Assembly: GCA_013115135.1 (NCBI GenBank)
Contig: JABANP010000673.1
Location: 1 to 23,304, forward strand
Origin: Perkinsus olseni
Lineage: Eukaryota > Perkinsozoa > Perkinsida > Perkinsidae
Length of the DNA stretch: 23,304 bases
Reading direction: 5' to 3'
Shown: positions 16,944 to 23,304 of the stretch, one piece after another
How the letters are laid out: each line of letters opens with the position of its first letter
How positions within the stretch are numbered: position 1 is the stretch's first letter
The notes under the pieces: generated by a model
The model's database searches: none
What the model was told of the DNA's origin: nothing
The model's input: the letters and a program-made list of their open reading frames with translations, nothing else
Made by a program: the position numbers and the translations under genes

Positions 16944-17380
16944 ATGCAGAAGTTGAAGTCTCAGAACGAGAATCTTCGTAAAACGTTGAGGAATACGCTA
17001 AGGTGGATCAAGAATTCAAGATTCCCCGTTAAGAATCTATCACCTTCTCTTCCAGCAGAACCACCAGGTGAGTTACGCCCTGGTCGAGTTTGTATCACTT
17101 TTTCTGCGGACAGGTCAACCGAGTGTGGATTCGGAAATTTCCGACTCTGAGTGTGGGGAATGTGAAAAATTGAAGGAAAATAATTTTGTCCTGGTTGAAA
17201 TAAATAGAAAGATTTTGGCGGAGTATCGGGCGGTGAAGGCCGAGAGAGATGTGCTTCTTTCAAAGGTAAGAATGATTTCCGCTAGTTCGTCAGCACATGC
17301 TGTTCATTTAGTCTCACAACTTTAAGGCCTCGCGTGGCTTTGGGTATCTTACCTCGAAGGATGACGATATTGAGCTGTGA
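16944..17380 (+). CDS. Small coiled-coil protein, or C-terminal exons of the gene upstream
   Basis: Three exons join in frame: 16944-17067, 17114-17265 and 17327-17380, with introns of 46 nt (gtgagt..cag) and 61 nt (gtaaga..aag) and a TGA at 17378. They encode 109 residues: a polar helix from MQKLKSQNENLRK, a proline-rich linker (LPAEPPG), then EKLKENN through AERDVLLSK with a coiled-coil character and an acidic DDDIEL end. The ATG follows an acceptor-like cgcag directly, so it may be either the start of a trans-spliced message or an internal exon boundary. No function can be given. Confidence 0.5.
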
Positions 17381-17556
17381 ATGTGATTGTTGTCCATGTA
17401 TGCTGTTTGTAACAGTTGTCCACGCTGCACGCCCGCCTTGTGTTGTGGCAAAGTGAGTGGATATCTTTTCCATTGTAGTATGACATTAGTCGATGCCCTT
17501 CCAGTAGAGGAAAGGACTACAGTCGGAGAGGAGGCGAAGGCGCGGGAGAAGCGGGA

Positions 17557-18053
17557 ATGGTTTATGGGAGTGGTAGTGCTAAAGGGGAAAGGCTAATAAC
17601 TGTTATTCTACCAGAATCGGTCATAGGATGTATGACGGGGGTAACTTCATCAACACTTCCGCCGTCTGCAAAGTATGGATGGCGGCATTCGATTGCATTA
17701 TTTCTTTCAATTTTCAATGAAAATTTTTCGTGTGTCAACGGTGATACCATTCAGAAATATTCGTCGATTTTGTACCCTGGATATACACTCGGTGACGAGG
17801 AGAAGGCAGGATGTAAAATTGAGGCCATTATCCCACGTTACAAGCGGACGGTGGTGGAACTTTTGTAGGACTGAGCCAGTGCTATCTGATGCCCTAGCTG
17901 CTGCCATGCTGCATATTGGCCTCATTTTTGCATGTGGCATTTTCTCTGCTACAGACTGTGTACTTCATGGACTATGTTGTGATGATCATCTATTTCCGAG
18001 CGAGGCCACTTGGCCCTGAGGCGCGTAATTGCTTTTCCTCAGCTGTCATGTGA
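17557..18053 (+). CDS. Small membrane protein of unknown function, two exons
   Basis: Exon 1 (17557-17850) and exon 2 (17898-18053) join in phase 0 across a 47-nt intron (gtggtg..ctag), giving about 149 residues. The N-terminal half is soluble-looking with a PGYTLGDEEKAG loop. Exon 2 encodes a long hydrophobic stretch (CCILASFLHVAFSLLQ, then VVMIIYF) followed by RARPLGPEARN. The frame is open upstream to 17478, so an earlier exon with a cysteine-rich N-terminus (17387-17451) is possible. I recognise no family. Confidence 0.45.
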
Positions 18054-18200
18054 AGGAAATAAAACCACTCGGTTTCGGAAATTATTGTCGCATCCAGACT
18101 ATTCGTTTCTATGTTTCTTTGTCATGTGAATACTAGGTGGTTTCTATCATCATCACCATTAGTTTCCCAGTAAAGCGTTTGCCGTACCTATCAGGGCATC

Positions 18201-18643
18201 ATGATCGCAAGCGTCCTGTTCTTGGTTATTGGTCTGTACGCGGTATGTTTTTCGGAGATGATGCCCTACACTGGTATAGGAGTCCTTGATTGGCTGAAGG
18301 AGGATTGGTGAGTCCGTTAGATGTCCCGGTCCTTATGGCTTTGGTCGCGGGTACAACCCTCTCAACGTGCTCTATCATTCCGTCCATTCCGTGCTGGAAG
18401 AGTCAATCCATGTAATCAATCATCATATGGATACATATTATGTACTACATTGATACTATATCATATACACTTTAGTATTAATGAGAACATATAATAATTT
18501 CATTCTTGAGTATCCTTCACATCCACTTACAAGTGATATTTCTTTCTAGGTACTATTCCTGTCTGGTGCCAGCTCTTGTGCCGTTATACTTTATCTTCAT
18601 GCTGTGGCAGTGGACTAGTACTCAATATTTTCGATATGCTTGA
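18201..18643 (+). CDS. PIG-P-like subunit of GPI-GlcNAc transferase
   Basis: PIG-P is a small two-helix ER membrane subunit of the enzyme that starts GPI-anchor synthesis. Exon 1 (18201-18307) encodes a membrane helix, SVLFLVIGLYA, then TGIGVLDWLKED. Exon 2 starts at 18550, and the phase-2 join makes a tryptophan, giving WYYSCLVPAL and a second helix, LYFIFMLWQW. This matches the family plan: helix, then a hydrophilic loop with a Gly-Ile, an aromatic YY/W-x-x-x-x-P stretch, then a second helix. The intron (242 nt) is A+T-rich with a strong ttctttctag acceptor. The frame ends at TGA 18641-18643; a one-base shift near 18611-18615 would continue into NIFDMLESP, like the family's N-x-x-P tail. 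The assignment rests on pattern alone, since the family is poorly conserved. Confidence 0.45.
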
Positions 18644-18729
18644 GTCTCCCATCGTCTACAAGGTGGTCTTGTTTATCAATTCGCGGGGAGTCATTTTCAA
18701 CCAGGGGTTGGTCGTGGGTCACAGCCGTC

Positions 18730-21700
18730 ATGGCCCGTCAGATCGAGCAGGACGATGTGCTGGTCAGAGAGCCGCTGATTGCTAGGGTAGGACAAAATAC
18801 GGCTTTGAGCGATGAGAAGGCAGAGCGTCGCGAAAAGAGCGACGGCCTGAGATCCGCATTGAAGGTGAAAAAGACAGCTTGGTCGGCTGAGATAAAGTTG
18901 TGCCGACTCTCAGGTCGCCAAGGAGCGTGCTGCAGCCATGCCCGGTCGTTTGGTCTTCCTGCTTCTACTAGGACTTTCCCCTATAGGGATTATGCTCGTC
19001 TTTTGTAGGGAGGGGTGGAGAACCGTATGGGGCCTTTCTCAACTGACTTCGGCTGAGCTCATATTTCCAAGTTCCGTTTTAAGAGAGTACACTTTATTCG
19101 CAGCGGTTTGTATAGGTGTTCTTTATTTCAGCCCTCACCCGACTGCACAGTCTGCTGTTGGCAATGTTCATCATGCACGCTCTCTGCATGGTTCTCATAC
19201 CAGCCATTTTCATCGTTTTGGACCAGGGGGACTCCAGCGCGGGATATAGGACCTATTTTTCAGAGGTAGGGACGCCGAATTCCAGTGGAGATAATTGAAG
19301 TTATCGGGCCTGCGAGGCTCCCATAGTCGTCACTGGAAGTTTCCATAGACGACAGGCCTCCGCCGAAGCCGTAGTTAGTTAATCGGTGAAAAATCGTCGC
19401 TAATGTCTCAAGATTCTGGAGTCCAGATTTTGGGGATATGATATCCCCCCTCGTCGAAACTTCTGTCTCACAGTAGCGTTTGGTGATACTAGATTGTGAC
19501 TACCTCGGTCGGCTGGTGCTAAGTCACCCGAAAAAAGCGTGTGAGGGGGTCGCTCAAGAGGATATCAGAGAGCTCGGACCGATACTCCTATGCCCACCCA
19601 AGCAAACACCTTCAATAGTGAGGGCATCATTCTCATCGAGTCGACATCGACGCGGCGTCTCATCGCGTGTTCTGGTGCGCCCCTATCTACCAAGCAGGGG
19701 CCGGGATCTCCTTAGCAGCATCGGGTTGTGGCCAAGGATGATGCAGCGTGAGCTTCAGTTGACACCGTTAACTTAACGGGCTCTATTAATTTCTCCGGGA
19801 ATTCGGAGAGTCCAGAATCTAGACTTTCGCTTACCTGAATCAGGATACAATCTAATGAGCCTCAGTAGACCCAGGAGCCTCAGTAACTGATGACAGCATC
19901 AGTAACTATGGTTTGTATCAAGAGCGCTGCTAACTCCGAAGCCCCGGGCAATGTTATTGAACTACTAAGGATATTTTGTGAATGGTGTATGGGCTTTGCT
20001 TCCATCACAAAAAGGGAAAGTGCTCTCGTGAGGGATACCTATTATATTAGTAGTCTAGCCTGCTCTGTAACGGATGGAGGTTGAGGTGATTCAATCACGA
20101 GGTGATTGAGCTCGACATGGTCCTAAGGCCACTTAAGGGTAGGGGTCAGGCAACCACTGCAAAGAGGTTAGCTCAAGGGAGAGCACGGCCTGCGTCAGAA
20201 TTGGGACCGCTCTCGTTGCCTCGCCTGATGAACAAGATGAGCAGACATTAAGGAAGTATGAGGAGTAGTATATTCCCGAGCGAGTGACACATGAGTCAGG
20301 TCACTTGACTATTGCGGTCGGGGCTGTGGTCATGGACGCCAACAGTGCCGCGGTCAACGCCGTGTGGTGCCTCTTCGGCAAGATTGTACTCGTTCATCGT
20401 TGCCGCTAGCACAGCAAAGAGTCCGTCAAAAGCGCGAACCTCACAACTGTGAACAACAGTCAGGCTGTGCCAGTGGTTGAAAAGCTGATGATCTCAAGAG
20501 AGTTTTCTCTAGACGACGGCATTTTGCGAGTGGCCATCCAGCGACGTCCTCTTCTCCCCTTGGGAGCCGTGAGCCCTTCTCAGTCGTAGCCGATATCGAC
20601 TACAGGGCAGGAGCACAGAGTATAGTTATGCCCGTATGCATCCACAGGCGAAGTCCTTTCTTGCGTTCTGGGTCTGAGGAGACTCCTGAGGCTCAGGCGA
20701 CCCACGAACTGTAGGGTACAAATTGAGTGGAAGTAGCGAGTATTTTGCACTTACCGTCTCTTCGGTCGGTGGAACGTCAATTTCTGAGATATAACTGACG
20801 GGATAAAACTCTGAAGCTCGACGTTACCGAACTTCGATCCACTTGGACTCGGGCGATTTACCATCGGTTCATCTACCCAGCCAGACTTGCTGGCATTTTG
20901 CTACATGCACCTCAGGCTTCAAGCCGTCCCAATTTGCTGGTCGGGTCGCTATCGTTCTGCACAGTGTTGGCAGTCGGTTGTGGCCTGTACGCGGCCTTAC
21001 GGTGTCGACAGTCAACTCGCAGCCTTCCAGTATGCATACCGAGCTGCCTCAAAGAACTAACGTTTTATGGCTTCGGTGAGTCAACCTGGCTTCTCCTGGT
21101 CGTCCATGATTAGCCTCAGGTCTCCCAATGCCAGCGTTGCTGGCTCTAGGCTTCTACTTTGGAATCGTCAATCCTGTTTTGGAGGAGTTTTTCTGGAGGG
21201 TCTTCCTGTACCGGGAGCTGGGGCAGAGGTGACGCTCCGAGTGGAGGGGGCCAAGCTCACTTCGGGCGCGAGTATTCGAATGATGTTGTAGTGTCGGTGT
21301 GCCTTCAGTTTTCTCTGTGTTCAATTTTCTCTCAGATTTTTCCCAGTTGAGCCTTCTGTTTCCGACGGTGTTGCGCGGCCTGATTCAGAGGCATTCCTCG
21401 ATCTTGAGAACAACGGAAGTGGGTGATTGTTTTGCAATTTTCTCCGTTGTTTCCTCGGGAACGCACATTGCGACTTCGTGACGGCCAAAGTGGGATAGCC
21501 TTTCTCAGGTCGACTGGAAGATGGCTCGATCCCCGGTGGCGCTTCTGTATCGGAGTTCCCAGGCCAGCTATTGATATCGACTCTCTACGCATCCTATCAC
21601 TTCGTGATAGTTCGTGAGCTGCTGGACAGCTACACGCTAGCAACGATCGCACTTTGCGGACTGGTAGGCCTCGCGTGCCCTTCGACTGTTGTTTCGTCTG

Positions 21701-22014
21701 CATTGATCACCTCTAAAGCTGTTCATCGTCATCAGGTGCTGTTCGGCCGTCTTCTGTCTTACTACTGTCGGCACCCTCGCAAGTTCGGCTTCATCGCCGC
21801 TTGTTTCTTGCACTCTGGGCTAGATTTCGTAAGGGGTTCTCATTCGATAAGAATCTTAGTGCCTCTCAGCCATGGCGCAAGCAGAGCGCTGCTGTCGTGT
21901 ATCGCTGGCATAGCGGCGGGATAAGCTTTCTGTCATTCTCAGGTTGTGGACTTGGCGATATTGTGGCAAGTTGTAGAGCACAGGTCATCCTCAGCCGCCG
22001 CTGCCTCGGTTTGA
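18730..22014 (+). CDS. CPBP/ABI-family (CAAX-type) intramembrane protease, many exons
   Basis: These are membrane-embedded glutamate proteases related to Rce1. The catalytic core is clear: NPVLEEFFWRVFL (EExxxR motif, exon 21120-21228), LYASYHFVIV (aromatic-xxxH motif, exon 21509-21663) and FIAACFLHSGLDF (third motif, exon 21736-21828), each in a hydrophobic segment. Exons I can join by phase: 18730-18864, 18914-19265, 19477-19747, 19897-20027, 20111-20361, 20410-20568, 20606-20671, 20817-21075, 21120-21228, 21336-21418, 21509-21663, 21736-21828, 21943-22014. All introns are GT-AG; the shortest are 37, 44, 48 and 49 nt. The last six joins are firm; 19266-20816 is provisional. Problems: single-base frame breaks at 19119-19125 and 20161-20163, and an in-frame TAG at 20266-20268. 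The ATG at 18730 follows an acceptor-like ccag near 18700. The 5' and 3' halves could be two genes. Confidence 0.65.
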
Positions 22015-22349
22015 CCAGATCTCGGAAGCAGGCCGAGGGTGCTTCATGCTGATCCGACGATGGATTCACTCTCGAGGGGCAGTACAACGATGAATGCTGT
22101 GGTATATCATTTGCACCAGATCATGACAACTAGCCACACCGTCAATGCTTTGCGTTATCGAGTACTGAGTTGCCGAGGTCTGTGCGGTGTTGTTTCATCT
22201 CTCTTCAATGCGAGAGTGATATCTGATGCAAAAATTGGATATTCTCGTACTCGATCCCATTTGCCTTTTATAGCCCGCGACCCCTGACTCAGGGGCCCTG
22301 AGGCTTCGGCGTGGCGCAGTTTTTTACTCGTTTTTACCCGTGCCCGCAT
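22015..22349. other. Intergenic region with a 15-bp palindrome
   Basis: No coding exon could be supported between the protease stop and the ferredoxin-domain gene. A perfect palindrome, cccctga-c-tcagggg, lies at 22281-22295, about 55 bp before the next ATG, and a T-run follows at 22320-22335. A role in ending or starting transcription is only a guess. Confidence 0.4.
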
Positions 22350-23027
22350 ATGTCCTCCTCCGAAACCGCCATGCGCCTGCGGATTGCCCTTCTGAAGTGA
22401 GCGTGAGGGCGTCTACAGAAGAGCGTCATTGTTTTCCATTGTAGGCATCCGAAGCGTCTAGCGTTGAAGGCCAAACTGGCCGCAACGCCACCGAAGATGG
22501 TTTCAATCCAAATCAATAACAATAAATACGAGGAGCCTGCCAATCAGACGATTTTGCAAGTCGCACACAAGCACGGCGTGAGGGAATAATTTCGTGGCGC
22601 GCGGTCAGATTTTTGCTGTGTAGGTTAGGATACCCCATAATTGTCGGGCTGGGATCTGTTGGGCGTGTGAAGCTAATGTGAATGGGAAGCCGACGCAGAC
22701 TTGCTATACACCGATAGAGGACGGAATGTAGAGGCAAGCGGCGGCGACGAGTGGCGAGTAGGTGATCTCAGGTACGTAGTTGAGAAGGCTCGGGAGATGA
22801 TGCATTGGCGGCAGCACACTGGTGATGAATAACAACAACAGCATCCTCCCTGCCCTGTCCTTTTCTCACCGAGAAGGCGCTGATTTGTTTTTTTAATATT
22901 TACGACAGTAGAGTGCAATTCAATGGTCGCACTGGACGGAATGGGATTGTGCGCAGGCTTGATGGCAGACCCTAGCAGAAGCTCCCTGATGATTGTCGTT
23001 GCCGGGCTCCTGTCTATCGTAGCGTGA
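22350..23027 (+). CDS. [2Fe-2S] ferredoxin-domain protein with hydrophobic C-terminal tail
   Basis: Four exons: 22350-22396, 22445-22577, 22624-22821 and 22909-23027, with introns of 48, 46 and 87 nt and matching phases. The N-terminus is basic without acidic residues between LRIALLK and KMVS, like a mitochondrial presequence. The Fer2 domain follows: VSIQINNNKYEEP, TILQVAHKHG, then VRIPHNCRAGICWACEA. Four cysteines fit C-x4-C-x2-C-x11-C, ending TCYTPIEDGM. The last spacing resembles NuoG/NDUFS1 or Mo-hydroxylase small subunits rather than plant-type ferredoxin (about 29). At 22727-22729 the frame meets ATG-TAG; one extra G would give DGM-VEASGGDEW and continue in frame. The last exon encodes a hydrophobic tail, SSLMIVVAGLLSIVA, suggesting a membrane anchor. 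About 165 residues, likely an electron carrier. Confidence 0.7.
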
Positions 23028-23143
23028 GAGTCCACAGATTCGCCTCCTGCTAATTACCAGCGTCGATTGCGCCGCACAGGACCCTTATGGAGCGCTGAAA
23101 ATTGTTTATGTGAATATTGCTCGCGCAGTTTCTTGCAGTCACT

Positions 23144-23304
23144 ATGGTATTCGATAAGCTACCCTCTAGGGCTTCGCGACAACATGTTCGGTGGCTCCTC
23201 CAGCCAGTGCGCCATTACTGGCAGAAGCCCGGCAAGGAGGTTATCAAACCCAGGTAGATCGTTCTGTATCCAGTCATACCGTGTGCAACTTCTTCGTAGG
23301 TATT
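23144..23304 (+). CDS. 5' end of an unrecognised gene, running off the window
   Basis: An ATG at 23144 opens a 36-codon exon (to 23253, phase 2), beginning MVFDKLPSRASRQHVRW and ending GKEVIKP. A 46-nt GT-AG intron (23254-23299, ending ttcttcgtag) follows, and the next exon starts at 23300. An acceptor-like tttcttgcag lies 4 bp before the start codon, as expected for a spliced-leader site. The basic N-terminus may be an organelle signal, but the product is unknown. Confidence 0.45.

Noticed and set aside
17600..17680. VILPESVIG as a KH-domain start
   Set aside because: No GxxG loop or remaining KH pattern follows, and the next exon encodes a membrane segment.
16452..20165. Possible micro-introns of 22-26 nt (for example at 17452-17477, 19110-19131 and 20138-20163) that would also repair frames
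   Set aside because: In most places a single missing base in a homopolymer, a normal-length intron (48 nt at 20362-20409) or another exon start explains the frame equally well, so ultra-short introns are not needed.
22673..23035. Minus-strand 120-codon ORF
   Set aside because: It is antisense to the ferredoxin-domain exons, which have motif and splice-phase support, and it has low-complexity composition.
23159..23304. Minus-strand frame of 48 codons that looks like the last exon of a gene entering from the right
   Set aside because: The plus-strand reading has an ATG beside an acceptor-like AG, a phase-consistent exon and a typical 46-nt intron, so it is preferred; the minus reading cannot be fully excluded.

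Overview
The window looks like nuclear DNA of an alveolate protist, most plausibly a Perkinsus-like perkinsozoan. This is an inference. It rests on a long unspliced retroelement, a eukaryotic alpha-methylacyl-CoA racemase-like gene with a peroxisome-type C-terminus, and a dense array of same-strand genes split by very short GT-AG introns (many 44-49 nt). Several acceptor-like AGs lie just before start codons, as expected with spliced-leader trans-splicing. No ribosomal or organellar marker is present to settle the species.

Positions 1-12760 are one LTR retrotransposon on the minus strand, BEL/Pao-like by its reverse transcriptase and the conserved block after it. Reading right to left it has a 5' LTR (12235-12760), a giant gag-protease frame (12451-6773), a pol frame with RT, RNase H and DD35E integrase (6780-2608), a third membrane-protein-like frame (2156-843), and a 3' LTR copy (535-1) cut by the window edge. 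All three frames are long and intact. The RT N-terminus is split between gag-pro and pol, so a +1 frame change is needed (or the assembly has an extra base). The Gag start codon lies inside the repeated LTR sequence.

Positions 12793-13635 are a non-coding foldback/MITE-like element with perfect 18-bp terminal inverted repeats, inner TTAGGATCCTAA palindromes, a small tandem repeat and a tRNA-like B box. Positions 13753-14895 hold a single-exon AMACR-family gene in which the residue aligned with the catalytic aspartate is serine. A 41-bp minisatellite with a hairpin in each unit starts 27 bp after its stop. Further on are decayed duplications, including a fragment of the AMACR 5' coding region.

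From about 15.9 kb to the right edge everything runs on the plus strand: an unrecognised multi-exon gene, a coiled-coil-encoding block, a small membrane protein, a PIG-P-like gene (GPI-anchor synthesis), a many-exon CPBP/ABI-type intramembrane protease, a [2Fe-2S] ferredoxin-domain gene with a hydrophobic C-terminal tail, and the first exon of another gene. I found these by following reading frame, splice-site phase and motifs by eye. The catalytic exons of the protease and the ferredoxin exons are well supported; other joins are provisional. Several reading frames break by one base at short homopolymers. That pattern suggests consensus indels in the assembly, though decay of some genes cannot be excluded.
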